This document shows positions 32,555 to 41,637 of a DNA stretch of 51,760 nt, one piece after another. Positions within the stretch are counted from its first letter, which is position 1; every line of letters begins with the position of its first letter. The notes under the pieces are model-generated. The model saw only the letters and a program-made list of their open reading frames with translations, was not told the origin of the DNA and made no database searches. Both the position numbers and the translations under genes were made by a program. The DNA comes from CAYQTL01 sp964420405. Its GTDB lineage: Bacteria; Acidobacteriota; Thermoanaerobaculia; Thermoanaerobaculales; Sulfomarinibacteraceae. Where the stretch lies: the NCBI GenBank assembly GCA_964420405.1, contig CAYQTL010000027.1:1-51760 (forward strand), read 5' to 3'.

Positions 32555-34752
32555 CACGCCCCACCGACGACCTGCTCCGCATCGAGCTCCGCGGCGACGT
32601 CGCCGTGCTCTGGATCGACGTCCCCGGCGCCGAGGTCAACACCCTCCGGGAGGGCTTCGACCGCGCGCTCGCCGACGCCCTCGACAAGCTCGAGGGCACC
32701 ACCGGCCTCACCGGCGTCGTGCTGGCCTCCGCCAAGGAATCGAGCTTCGTCGCCGGCGCCGACCTGGAGCTGCTGCGCGGCCTCGACGACGCCGAGCAGG
32801 CGTCCGCGCTCGCCCGCGCCGCCCAGCGCGGCATGAACCGCGTCGCCGGGTTCCCGCGGCCGGTCGTGGCCGCGATCCACGGCGCCTGTCTCGGCGGGGG
32901 CCTCGAGCTGGCGCTCGCCTGCAGCGGGCGCATCGCGACCGATCACGACGACACCCGCCTCGGCCTGCCCGAGGTCACGCTCGGCGTGATCCCGGGCGCC
33001 GGCGGTACCCAGCGCCTGCCCCGGCTGGTGGGCCTGGAGACCGCCCTCGAGCTGATCCTCAAGGGCGGCCGGCTGCCGCCCGGCGCCGCGAGGTCGAAGG
33101 GCCTCGTCGACCAGGTGGTGCACCCCGCGGTCCTTCTCGACGTGGCGATCGAGCGGGCGCGGCGGCTCGGCCAGCAGCCCACTGATGACAGCCAGGAGCC
33201 GCTGGCAGGCGGTCGCAAGGCGCTCGCCGACCTGGCCGGCGGAGACATCAAGGCCCTGCTGCTGGAGGACAACCCTGCCGGCCGGGCTGTGCTCTTCTCC
33301 CAGTCCCGGTCGCAGGCCGTCGAGGCCACCGGCGGCAACATGCCTGCGCCGCTCGAGGCGATCGAGGTCATCCGGGTGGGCGTCGAGAAGGGGTTCGAGG
33401 CCGGACTGGAGGCGGAGGCGGCGGCGTTCGGCCGCCTCGCGGTCTCCGCGGAGGCCCGCAACCTCATGCGGATGTTCTTCTTCCGACAGGAGCTGAAGAA
33501 GGAGTCGTGGGCCGACGCCGAGCCCCGCGAGATCCGGAAGGTCGGCGTGGTCGGGGCGGGCCTGATGGGCGGCGGCATCGCCCGGGTCACCGCCGAGGAG
33601 GCCGGACTGACGGTGCGGATGAAGGACATCGACCACGGCCCGTTGCGCGAGGCTCTGCGCACCATCCGCTCCGCCCTCGACCATGACGTGGCCCGGCACC
33701 GGCTCGACCCCCACCGCCGCGACCGGATCATGGCCCGCCTGCGGCCCACCACCGGCAGCACCGGCTTCGGCCGTGCGGACGTCGTGATCGAGGCGGTGGT
33801 GGAGGACCTCGGGGTCAAGCACGGCGTGCTCGGCGAGATCGAGGAGGCGGGCGGCGACTCCACGGTGTTCGCCTCCAACACGTCGTCGATCCCGATCGGC
33901 CGCATCGCCGAGGGCGCCGCATCTCCCGAGCGGGTCGCCGGCATGCACTACTTCTCACCCGTCGACAAGGTGCCGCTGCTCGAGGTGGTCCGCGCCGAAG
34001 GGACCGCACCATGGGTGGTCGCGACCTGTGTCGAGCTGGGGCGCCGCCAGGACAAGACGGTGATCGTGGTCGAGGACGGCGTCGGCTTCTACACCTCGCG
34101 GATCCTCGGACCCTACGTCAACGAGGCGGCCTGGCTGCTGTCGGAGGGCGTCCCGGTGGAGGCGGTCGACGACGCCCTGGCCGGGTTCGGCTTCCCGGTC
34201 GGTCCGCTGAAGCTGCTCGACGAGGTCGGGATCGACATCGCCGAGAAGATCGGCCGGATCCTGCACGACGGCTTCGGCGACCGCATGGCGCCGTGCCCGG
34301 TGCAGCAGAAGCTGCTCGACGACGACCGGAAGGGCCGCAAGAACGGCCGCGGCTTCTACCGCTACGAGCGCGCGGGCGACGGCTTCGAGCGCGCCGACGG
34401 CGCCGACGGGTCGCTGTGGGAGGCCATCGGCGTCGAGCCGACCCGGGCGCCGCCGTCCGAGCAGGCGCTCGCCCTGCGGTGCGTGCTGCCCATGGTCGCC
34501 GAGGCGGTACGCTGCCTCGACGAGGGCATCGTGCGCTCGGCCCGGGACGCGGACGTCGGCGCCGTCTTCGGCCTGGGCTTCCCGCCGTTCCTCGGCGGGC
34601 CCCTGCGGTGGATCGACGAGCGCGGCGCCGGCCGCACGGTGGAGGAGCTCGACCGCCACCGCGAGCAGCTCGGCGATCGGTTCGCGGTGCCCGACCGGCT
34701 GCGCAGGATGGCGGACGACGGCGAGCCGTTCCACTCCGGGGCGGGATCGTGA
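32551..34752 (+). CDS. fadJ: Multifunctional enoyl-CoA hydratase / 3-hydroxyacyl-CoA dehydrogenase
   Basis: A 733-residue bifunctional enzyme. The hydratase domain (about 1-190) has SSFVAGADLELL, the oxyanion-hole GACLGGGLELALAC and PEVTLGVIPGAGGTQRLPRL. The NAD-dependent dehydrogenase domain (about 325-620) begins with VGVVGAGLMGGGIA and has HYFSPVDKVPLLEVV with the catalytic His. A second helical domain holds GLGFPPFLGGPLRW at the C-terminus. It performs the hydration and oxidation steps before FadI. The length equals that of classical FadJ/FadB. It is translationally coupled to fadI. NADH from this step is a substrate for the Complex I genes at 45125-51481. Confidence 0.9.
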   Translation: MTRPTDDLLRIELRGDVAVLWIDVPGAEVNTLREGFDRALADALDKLEGTTGLTGVVLASAKESSFVAGADLELLRGLDDAEQASALARAAQRGMNRVAGFPRPVVAAIHGACLGGGLELALACSGRIATDHDDTRLGLPEVTLGVIPGAGGTQRLPRLVGLETALELILKGGRLPPGAARSKGLVDQVVHPAVLLDVAIERARRLGQQPTDDSQEPLAGGRKALADLAGGDIKALLLEDNPAGRAVLFSQSRSQAVEATGGNMPAPLEAIEVIRVGVEKGFEAGLEAEAAAFGRLAVSAEARNLMRMFFFRQELKKESWADAEPREIRKVGVVGAGLMGGGIARVTAEEAGLTVRMKDIDHGPLREALRTIRSALDHDVARHRLDPHRRDRIMARLRPTTGSTGFGRADVVIEAVVEDLGVKHGVLGEIEEAGGDSTVFASNTSSIPIGRIAEGAASPERVAGMHYFSPVDKVPLLEVVRAEGTAPWVVATCVELGRRQDKTVIVVEDGVGFYTSRILGPYVNEAAWLLSEGVPVEAVDDALAGFGFPVGPLKLLDEVGIDIAEKIGRILHDGFGDRMAPCPVQQKLLDDDRKGRKNGRGFYRYERAGDGFERADGADGSLWEAIGVEPTRAPPSEQALALRCVLPMVAEAVRCLDEGIVRSARDADVGAVFGLGFPPFLGGPLRWIDERGAGRTVEELDRHREQLGDRFAVPDRLRRMADDGEPFHSGAGS

Positions 34753-34771
34753 CGCGCGGAGGAGACCTTCG

Positions 34772-37198
34772 ATGACCTCGCTGTGGATCGCGCTCCTCGT
34801 GCTGCTGGTGGCCGCGGTGACGATCACCATGCTGTACCGCGACCGGCCCTACTGGGCGTGGATCGCCGGCGCCGCGCTGGCGGTGTGCGGCTGGGTCGTC
34901 CTCGCCACTCCGCCCGTCGCGGCGCCCGTGGCGCTGGTCGCGGTGCTCGCGGCGCTCGGCGTCCTCTTCGGCCTGAGGCCGCTGCGGCGCCGGCTCGTCA
35001 GCCGCCCGGTGATGCCGCTCCTCGAGAAGCTGCTGCCGACCCTCGGCGACACCGAACGGCAGGCGCTCGAGGCCGGCACGGTGTGGTGGGACGGCGACCT
35101 GTTCTCGGGAAGGCCCGACTGGTCCCGGTTGCTCGACACGCGCTTCGGCACGCTCACCGAACGCGAGCGCGAGTTCCTCGACGGCCCGGTGGAGGAGCTG
35201 TGCTCGATGGTCGACGAGTGGTCGGTCATGCGCCGTGGCGACCTTTCGGAGGAGGCGTGGAGGTTCCTCCGGGAGAACCGGTTCTGGGGGATGATCATCC
35301 CCGAGGAGCACGGCGGGCTCGGCCTCTCCAAGGCCGCCCAGTCGGCGGTCATCGCCCGGCTGTCGACCCGAAGCATCACCGCCTCGGTGACGGTGATGGT
35401 GCCCAACTCCCTCGGCCCCGGCGAGTTGCTGCTCAAGTACGGGACCGACGAGCAGCAGCGGCACTGGCTGCCCCGGCTGGCGCGCGGCGAGGAGGTGCCG
35501 TGCTTCGGACTGACCGGGCCCGAGGCCGGCAGCGACGCCGCGGCGACCCAGAGCACCGGGGTCGTCTGTCGCCGGGAGGTCGACGGGGAGGAGGTGCTGG
35601 GGATGCGCCTCGACTGGGACAAGCGGTACATCACCCTCGGCCCGGTGTCGACGGTCATCGGCCTCGCCTTCAAGCTGTCGGACCCCGACCGGCTGCTGGG
35701 CGACGAGGAGGACCTCGGCATCACCTGCGCGCTGGTGCCGTCGGACCTCGACGGGATCGAGATCGGCGACCGCCACGACCCGCTCGGGATCCCGTTCCAG
35801 AACGGACCCAACCGCGGCCGCGACGTGTTCGTCCCGCTCGACGCGATCATCGGCGGGCCGGAGAACGCGGGCAACGGCTGGCGGATGCTGATGGAGAGCC
35901 TGGCCGCCGGGCGTTCGGTGTCGCTGCCGTCCTTGGCGGTGGGCGCCGCCCAGCTCACGACGCGTGTGGTGAGCGCCTACGCCATGGTGCGCGAGCAGTT
36001 CGACACGCCGATCGGGCGGTTCGAAGGGGTCGAGGAGCCGATCGCCCGGATCGCCGGCACCACCTACCTGATGAACGCCGCACGCTCGGTCACCGTCGGC
36101 GCCATGGACGGCGGCGAGGAGCCGGCGGTGCTCGCCGGGATCGTCAAGTGCTCCCTCACCGAGGCGATGCGCGACGTCGTGTCGGACGGGATGGACATAC
36201 GCGCCGGCGCCGGCATCGTCCGCGGCCCCCGCAACGTGCTCGCCCCCGCCTATCAGGCCATCCCGATCGGGATCACGGTCGAGGGCTCCAACATCCTCAC
36301 CCGCTCCATGATCATCTACGGCCAGGGCGCGATGCGCTGCCATCCCTACCTGCTCGACGAGATCGAAGGCCTGCAGCAGGACGACGCCGCCCGCTTCGAC
36401 CGGGCGTTCTTCCGCCACGTCGGCCGCCCCTTCGTGCTCGCCGCCCGGTCCGTCCTGCTCGCCCTCACCGGCGGGCGGCTGGTGCCGGCGCCCGACAGCG
36501 GGCCGCTGTCCCGCGAGTACGGCCGTCTCAGCCGGCTGAGCGCGGCCTTCGGCCTGGTCTCCGAAGGCGCCCTGCTGACCCTCGGCGGCACCCTCAAGCG
36601 GCGCGAGCGGATCACCGGCCGGCTCGCCGACGCCCTCGCCTGGCTCTACCTCGCCTCGGCGGTGCTCAAGACGTTCCACGACCAGGGCCGCCCGGCCTCC
36701 GACCTCCCGTTCGCCCGCTGGGCGTGCCGCCACTCGCGGGAGCGGATCGAGGAAGCCCTCGCCGGAGTGCTCGACAACCTGCCGGCGCGACCGGTCGCGG
36801 TGCTGCTGAAGCCGTTCGTGTTCCCGACCGGGGTCTGCCACCGCCGGGTCGACGACGCGCTCTCCAGCGAGGTCGCCCGCTCGGTCCTCGACGACCCCGA
36901 GGCCCGCGACCGTCTGACCGCCGACGTCTTCATGCCACCGTCCGACGAGCCGGGCCTCGGCCGGATCGAGGCGGCCCTCGCGAAGGCACGCCGCGCCCTC
37001 GAGGTGGAGACCGTGCTGCGCCAGGCGGTGCGCGACGGCACGCTCGACAAGGCGCCGGGAGACGTGCTCGCCGACCGCGCCGTCGAGGCCGGCGTGATCA
37101 GCCGGGAGCAGCGGGAGCGGATCCGCGAGGCCGAAGCGGCGCGCCGGGAGGCGATCCAGGTCGACGCGTTCGCGCCCGACGACTACCCCTCGTGCTGA
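34772..37198 (+). CDS. fadE: Membrane-anchored acyl-CoA dehydrogenase
   Basis: An 808-residue FadE-type acyl-CoA dehydrogenase, close in length to the E. coli enzyme (814). Two or three N-terminal membrane helices (about 1-72) anchor it. The flavoprotein core shows FWGMIIPEEHGGLGLS, CFGLTGPEAGSDAA, GNGWRMLMESLAAGRSVSLP and TVEGSNILTRSMIIYGQGA, the region of the catalytic base. It introduces the first double bond of beta-oxidation. A long C-terminal domain (about 530-808) is typical of this class. GGAGGAGA precedes the ATG. It ends the operon; a modest hairpin (37235-37270 region) may terminate it. Confidence 0.9.
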   Translation: MTSLWIALLVLLVAAVTITMLYRDRPYWAWIAGAALAVCGWVVLATPPVAAPVALVAVLAALGVLFGLRPLRRRLVSRPVMPLLEKLLPTLGDTERQALEAGTVWWDGDLFSGRPDWSRLLDTRFGTLTEREREFLDGPVEELCSMVDEWSVMRRGDLSEEAWRFLRENRFWGMIIPEEHGGLGLSKAAQSAVIARLSTRSITASVTVMVPNSLGPGELLLKYGTDEQQRHWLPRLARGEEVPCFGLTGPEAGSDAAATQSTGVVCRREVDGEEVLGMRLDWDKRYITLGPVSTVIGLAFKLSDPDRLLGDEEDLGITCALVPSDLDGIEIGDRHDPLGIPFQNGPNRGRDVFVPLDAIIGGPENAGNGWRMLMESLAAGRSVSLPSLAVGAAQLTTRVVSAYAMVREQFDTPIGRFEGVEEPIARIAGTTYLMNAARSVTVGAMDGGEEPAVLAGIVKCSLTEAMRDVVSDGMDIRAGAGIVRGPRNVLAPAYQAIPIGITVEGSNILTRSMIIYGQGAMRCHPYLLDEIEGLQQDDAARFDRAFFRHVGRPFVLAARSVLLALTGGRLVPAPDSGPLSREYGRLSRLSAAFGLVSEGALLTLGGTLKRRERITGRLADALAWLYLASAVLKTFHDQGRPASDLPFARWACRHSRERIEEALAGVLDNLPARPVAVLLKPFVFPTGVCHRRVDDALSSEVARSVLDDPEARDRLTADVFMPPSDEPGLGRIEAALAKARRALEVETVLRQAVRDGTLDKAPGDVLADRAVEAGVISREQRERIREAEAARREAIQVDAFAPDDYPSC

Positions 37199-37339
37199 CG
37201 GCGACCCTGCTGTCGGTACCGGTGGGGACAGCTCCCATCCGCCGCTGGGTCGGGGACCAGTGGGAGGCGGCCGCCGCCGGCGATAGCGTGGTCCGTGTCC
37301 GCGCGGACCGCCCGGCCCGCAGGACGAAGGGAGACCGCC

Positions 37340-38434
37340 ATGAGCATCCGAGTCGCTGTCAACGGGTTCGGCCGCATCGGCCGGCTCGCGTTCCGCCATC
37401 TCCACAGCACCCCGGGAGTCGACGTCGTGGCCTGCAACGACGTCGCACCACTCGACAACCTCGCCTACCTGCTGCGATACGACTCCGTCCAGCCGCGCCC
37501 CGACGTCCCTGTCGAGGCCGATGGCGGGACCCTGCGCTGGGGTGAGCGCGAGGTCCAGTTCCTGAGCGTCGCCGAGCCGGCCGAGCTTCCGTGGCAGGAG
37601 CTCGGCATCGACGTCGTCGTCGAGGCCAGCGGTCGCTTCACCAAGCGCGCCGACGCCAACGGCCACCTCGAGGCCGGCGCCGGCAAGGTGGTGATCACCG
37701 CCCCGGCCAAGGGGCCCGACGCCACCATCTGCATCGGCGTCAACCAGGACGTCTACGACCCCGACAACCACCGGATCGTGTCGACGGCGTCGTGCACCAC
37801 CAACTGCCTGGCGCCGGTCGCCAAGGTGCTCGACGACACCTTCGGCATCGTCCAGGGGGCCCTGACGACGGTCCACGGCTACACCAGCTCCCAGGGCATC
37901 GTCGACAAGCCGGCCTCCAAGTGGCGCCGCGGCCGCGCCGCCGCAGTGTCGATCGTGCCCACCACCACCGGCGCCGCCACCGCCACCGCCGTGGTGCTGC
38001 CGCAGCTGGAGGGCAAGCTCGACGGGATGGCGATGCGCGTGCCGGTTCCCGCGGGGTCGATCGTCGACTTCGTCGCCACCACCGAGCGGCCGGTGGACGT
38101 CGACTCCGTCAACCGGGCGTTCCGCGACGCCGCCTCGTCGGACGCCATGCGCGGCGTGCTCGGGGTGTCCGACGATCAGCTCGTGTCGGCCGACGTCATC
38201 GGCACCACCTGGTCGAGCCTGGTCGACGCCACCTCGACGATGGTGTTCGGCGACCGGATGGTGAAGATCCTGTCGTGGTACGACAACGAGTGGGGGTTCG
38301 CGCGCCGCGTCGCCGACCTGGTGTCGTTCCTGGCAGGCCCGGAGAGCTTCTCGGTGCTGGCCGCGGCCGAGCCCGAGGGATCCGGCATCGGCGGCACCGC
38401 ACTGCCGCTTCCGCCGCGATCCGAGACGAGCTGA
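37340..38434 (+). CDS. gap: Glyceraldehyde-3-phosphate dehydrogenase, type I
   Basis: A 364-residue dehydrogenase. NAD-binding starts with VAVNGFGRIGRLAFR, the catalytic Cys152 is in STASCTTNC and the paired His179 in TTVHGY. The C-terminal YDNEWGF is standard. Some loops deviate: the usual TNDQ after the catalytic histidine loop reads TSSQ, the HKDLRRAR-type stretch reads ASKWRRGRA, and there is a C-terminal extension of about 25 residues. These affect the phosphate and NAD-ribose surroundings, so cofactor preference or substrate could differ. The ATG 37340 has GAAGGGAG upstream; an in-frame ATG at 37295 lacks a ribosome site. Confidence 0.88.
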   Translation: MSIRVAVNGFGRIGRLAFRHLHSTPGVDVVACNDVAPLDNLAYLLRYDSVQPRPDVPVEADGGTLRWGEREVQFLSVAEPAELPWQELGIDVVVEASGRFTKRADANGHLEAGAGKVVITAPAKGPDATICIGVNQDVYDPDNHRIVSTASCTTNCLAPVAKVLDDTFGIVQGALTTVHGYTSSQGIVDKPASKWRRGRAAAVSIVPTTTGAATATAVVLPQLEGKLDGMAMRVPVPAGSIVDFVATTERPVDVDSVNRAFRDAASSDAMRGVLGVSDDQLVSADVIGTTWSSLVDATSTMVFGDRMVKILSWYDNEWGFARRVADLVSFLAGPESFSVLAAAEPEGSGIGGTALPLPPRSETS

Positions 38435-38439
38435 AGGCC

Positions 38440-39162
38440 ATGGCACGATCCGCCCGTCCGCTGCTCGCAGTCGCCGCCATGGTCGCGCTCGCCGGCGCGG
38501 TTGGCTGCCGCTCCCAGGCCGTCGACCTGACGCCGCAGGACGTCGAGCGCACCGGTCCCGGCGGCGCCGAGATCGCCGTCGCCCATGCCTCCGGCGTCCG
38601 CATCGAGGCCGCCTCCGACGCCTGGCCCGGCTCGGTGCTGGTCCCCAACCGGGCGACGCCGCTCAAGGTCTCGGTCGACAACCACAGCGGCCGCCGCCTC
38701 GCCGTCCGGTACGAGGAGTTCGCCCTCGTCGGACCCGACGGCACCCGCTGGGCGGCGCTGCCGCCGTTCGAGGCCGACCCGCTCCCCGAGGCCGTCTCGC
38801 CGCTGCACGACACCCACCTCAGCTACCACGGCTTCTACCCCGCGCCGCACCTGGCCACCTACTACCCCTTCCTGACGGCGTTCCGCAGCCCGCTGCACTT
38901 CGACCCGCTGTACTGGGACCACTACTACCTCGGCGGTTGGCGCGGCCTGGAGCCGGCCGTCGGCGAGGCCCGGCTGTGGGCGATCCCGGAAGGGGTTCTC
39001 GATGCCGGCGGGGCGCTGGAGGGGTTCTTGTACTTCGAGAAGCTCCCCCGACCGCCCGAGGGGCCGGCCGAGGTCACCTTCCGCGCCGACCTCGTCGACC
39101 CCGACACCGGCGAACGGTTCGGCACCGCGGAGGTCGGCTTCCGGGTGGACGCGGAGGAGTAA
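38440..39162 (+). CDS. Putative lipoprotein of unknown function
   Basis: A 240-residue protein with a lipoprotein signal: hydrophobic stretch then LAGAVGC, lipidated at about Cys23. The mature part looks beta-rich with an N-terminal region VDNHSGRRLAVRYEEFALVGPDG (an Ig-like, immunoglobulin-type edge-strand pattern) and an aromatic-rich middle (YHGFYPAPHLATYYPFLTAF). The end (RADLVDPDTGERFGTAEVGF) suggests a second small beta sheet. It starts five bases after the gap stop, so it is probably co-translated despite an unrelated role. It would be attached to the inner leaflet of the outer membrane. No function can be assigned. Confidence 0.75.
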   Translation: MARSARPLLAVAAMVALAGAVGCRSQAVDLTPQDVERTGPGGAEIAVAHASGVRIEAASDAWPGSVLVPNRATPLKVSVDNHSGRRLAVRYEEFALVGPDGTRWAALPPFEADPLPEAVSPLHDTHLSYHGFYPAPHLATYYPFLTAFRSPLHFDPLYWDHYYLGGWRGLEPAVGEARLWAIPEGVLDAGGALEGFLYFEKLPRPPEGPAEVTFRADLVDPDTGERFGTAEVGFRVDAEE

Positions 39163-39212
39163 CGGCCGGCGCGGAGGGTCGGCGGACGCGGGCGCGGCTC
39201 GAGGCGACCGCA

Positions 39213-39257
39213 GCCGCCCGTCACGAGCGCCCTGCGTCCGCTCAGATTCAGGTCCAT
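39213..39257 (-). pseudogene. Remnant of a short-chain dehydrogenase N-terminus
   Basis: The minus strand has an ATG with GGAAAGGAC upstream, then fifteen codons reading MDLNLSGRRALVTGG, the classical start of SDR enzymes (first strand and glycine motif). After this the frame becomes CGRLEPRPRPP and runs into the end of the lipoprotein gene, with no SDR sequence beyond. It looks like the 5' stub of a gene whose body was deleted. Chance similarity is possible but fifteen well-placed residues plus a ribosome site make it unlikely. Confidence 0.5.
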
Positions 39258-39352
39258 GCCGCAGCCGTCCTTTCCACGCTCCGGGCCCAGCATCCGACAG
39301 GCCGCGGCGGCCCCCCGCCTGGATCGCTCTCAGCGCCCGCTCGGGCGATCCC

Positions 39353-40702
39353 TCATGGGGTGTGGTCGCACCAGCCGCCGCAGTCGCCGCTCTCGAACCC
39401 GTCGACGTGGATCGTGAACACCGCGCCGCCGTAGACGTGCTGGGGCGCGTCCGTCGGGTAGGTGGGGTCGCCGAGGACGACGTCGAAGAAGTCGTCTGCG
39501 GACGCAGCCGCGGTGGGCTGCTTCCACCGGTAGGTGAGGCCCGTGGCGACGGTGAACGTCGCCCCGCCGAGGCTCCACAGACCGGCCACCGGGTCGACCA
39601 GGTACGGCATCGCGTACCAGCCGTCGACCCCCCAGTCGCCGTCCATCCACGTCAGCCAGAACAGGTCGTGGCCTGGTCGGGCCACGACGTCCGGGTACTC
39701 CTCCTCGAGCCCGACGGTGTCGGTGACCCTGCCGATCGCGCCCGCCGGAGACATGTCGCTGTGCACCACGCGGCACCGGATGTCCCAGCCGCCGGAGGCG
39801 ACCTGCTCGCGCCAAGTGACCGCCGAGAACGCCACTCCCGCGGCGATGCGCGGCTGCTGGACGTTGCTCGAGCCCGCAGCCTGGGCGGCAACCACCAGCT
39901 CCGGCTCGAGCACCAGGAAACCGGGCGGGACGACCAGGGCCGGCCGGCCCATCACCTCGCGGCCACTGATCAGCTCGCGCCACACGACCTGGAAACGTTG
40001 CGCGCCCGCGTGGTACGCCACGTCGCAGCCGTTGGCGAGATCGGTGCCGCTGACCTTCTGCGACCCCATCAGGTGCCCGTCACCCCACACGGCGCTGCTC
40101 CAGACGCCACGGGGGCTCCCGCCGAGGTCGACCCTCGAGTGGACGACCAGGTAGTTGTTGAGGTGGGGGTTCCAGGCCACCTTGGGGAACTGGCAGCTGG
40201 CGTCCGCCGGTCCGGCGAGCGACCTCTCGGCTCCGACGAAGCTCCCGTCCCAGCTCACGGTACGCCCCCAGATCTCCCACCTCACCTGATCATCGCCGTA
40301 GTCGTCCACCTGGTAGGCGACGAAGTACTCGTCGCGAGTCTCGTTGTAGGCGATGGTCACCGCCGCCCGGCCCTGGCTGCCGCCGGCCGCGATCGCGATC
40401 GCGTTCCCGATCAGGTCGCCGTCACGTGCCACGCGCTGGCCGAACACGCTGCGGTGACCGTCCGCGGCGGTGTAGTGCCACACCACCATGTACTCGTCGT
40501 GGAGGGTGCTGTAGGCGATGTCCGGATGCCACGTGTCGGTGTCCGGCCCGAGCACGCCGGACACCTGGGTCGTGATCGAGTCGCCGCTGGCGGGCGCGAC
40601 CACGAGCAGCACGAGAGCGGCCGCCGCCCAGACGAGGCGGTGGCCCGGCACCGACGGCGCACTCCGCACGGTGAACCTGTCGACGAGTCGTTGCATGCTC
40701 AT
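39353..40702 (-). CDS. Secreted beta-propeller-like protein with C-terminal FESGD motif
   Basis: A 449-residue exported protein of unknown function. A signal region (about 20-38) precedes recurring blades of the form PDIAYSTLHDEYMVVWHY ... VFGQRV, then VTIAYNETRDEYFVAYQV ... IWGRTV, suggesting a propeller of six or so blades. The final residues DGFESGDCGGWCDHTP match a C-terminal motif (FESGD...W) found on many secreted proteins of Acidobacteriota and deltaproteobacterial relatives; here with two cysteines. That motif may be a sorting tag, but the system is not in view. GAAGGAGG places the start at 40702 rather than the ATG two codons later. Confidence 0.75.
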   Translation of the reverse strand: MSMQRLVDRFTVRSAPSVPGHRLVWAAAALVLLVVAPASGDSITTQVSGVLGPDTDTWHPDIAYSTLHDEYMVVWHYTAADGHRSVFGQRVARDGDLIGNAIAIAAGGSQGRAAVTIAYNETRDEYFVAYQVDDYGDDQVRWEIWGRTVSWDGSFVGAERSLAGPADASCQFPKVAWNPHLNNYLVVHSRVDLGGSPRGVWSSAVWGDGHLMGSQKVSGTDLANGCDVAYHAGAQRFQVVWRELISGREVMGRPALVVPPGFLVLEPELVVAAQAAGSSNVQQPRIAAGVAFSAVTWREQVASGGWDIRCRVVHSDMSPAGAIGRVTDTVGLEEEYPDVVARPGHDLFWLTWMDGDWGVDGWYAMPYLVDPVAGLWSLGGATFTVATGLTYRWKQPTAAASADDFFDVVLGDPTYPTDAPQHVYGGAVFTIHVDGFESGDCGGWCDHTP

Positions 40703-40800
40703 CTCGACCTCCTTCGTGACGGTTGTGGGTGTGGTCCGGCCACCGCAGGACGATGGCCCGACGGTGGTGATCAGGAGCACAGGACACCTGCTCCGGGCAG

Positions 40801-41577
40801 TCATGGCGGGCTCCCGGCGCTGCGAGCCCAGCACAGAGCCGCGCCGCCGTGGGTGAACGACCATCCACCCTCCGGCAGGCGGATGGTCAGGAGCTCCGAG
40901 CCGGGCTCCGCGGGATGGACAACGCCGACCTCGACCCGCCGCGGCGGCGCGGCGGGCCAGTCGACGTCGACGCGCCACACCACGGTCGCGAAGGGAGCGA
41001 TCGGAGCGACGAGTCGGCGTCTCGACACTCGAGACTCTCGACGCCGCCCGATGGAGCGGCACGGGTCCGGGCGACCGCCGTCACGGCCGTCCACCATCGT
41101 CGTGAGAACGAGAGGCAACCCGCGGGCCGGGAAGTCATGGCCGGTGCCGACGTTGCACACCGCCGTCTCGACCTGGAGCCGTCCATCGACCCAGCGGGCA
41201 CCCGCCTGGACGGTTGCCGCCCGCCTCCGCAGTGATCCCGGCGCGCGGTGCCCCCCGGCGGCCCTCCCACCACACGCCGGGCGGAGCGAATCGCCGAGGT
41301 GGCATCCACCGCATGTCCGCCCCCCGTTCCCGGCGGCGTACGGGCTGCCGGCCCACTGGTCAAAGATGCCGCCGACGCCACGGCCATGGCACGGCCCGCA
41401 ACGCGTCGAGCTCCCGCAGGCGTCCGCCCCTGAGGCGGGCGGCGCGCTCGCCGCGACCGGCGACGCCGCTTCGCGCGAGGCAACGCGCCCGAAGGAGGAC
41501 TGGACCGGACCGGAAGCGAGGAGACCGGCGGCGCCGAGCACCCCTCCGAGTCCGACGAGACGCCTGGCCGAAAGCAT
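40801..41577 (-). CDS. Exported diheme c-type cytochrome-like protein
   Basis: A 258-residue protein with an N-terminal signal segment (about 1-25). Two heme-binding motifs are present, CGPCH (60-64) and CGGCH (89-93), with the spacer IFDQWAGSPYA typical of multiheme cytochromes of the type with an HxxQW-SPHA pattern. The C-terminal half carries VCNVGTGHDFPARGLP, matching the VxVxNxGaGHxFPtG strand of that family. It would carry electrons in the periplasm. Arginine-rich stretches between the domains are unusual and may reflect relaxed selection. It lies 60 bases after the regulator gene, and the propeller gene follows, so they may be one unit. Confidence 0.65.
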   Translation of the reverse strand: MLSARRLVGLGGVLGAAGLLASGPVQSSFGRVASREAASPVAASAPPASGADACGSSTRCGPCHGRGVGGIFDQWAGSPYAAGNGGRTCGGCHLGDSLRPACGGRAAGGHRAPGSLRRRAATVQAGARWVDGRLQVETAVCNVGTGHDFPARGLPLVLTTMVDGRDGGRPDPCRSIGRRRESRVSRRRLVAPIAPFATVVWRVDVDWPAAPPRRVEVGVVHPAEPGSELLTIRLPEGGWSFTHGGAALCWARSAGSPP

Positions 41578-41637
41578 GCCCGGAAGGTGCCTCCGGGATC
41601 GTGAGAGGTCCCGGTAGAACCCTGAAACACACTGAAA

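Noticed and set aside
37340..38434. Erythrose-4-phosphate dehydrogenase instead of GAPDH
   Set aside because: Sequence features do not clearly favour epd; no pdxB-like neighbour is present.
28937..38446. Very long antisense frames (1206 and 1442 codons) opposite the fad operon and gap
   Set aside because: They mirror codons of well-conserved enzymes; the translation is low-complexity Arg/Gly/His/Asp sequence.
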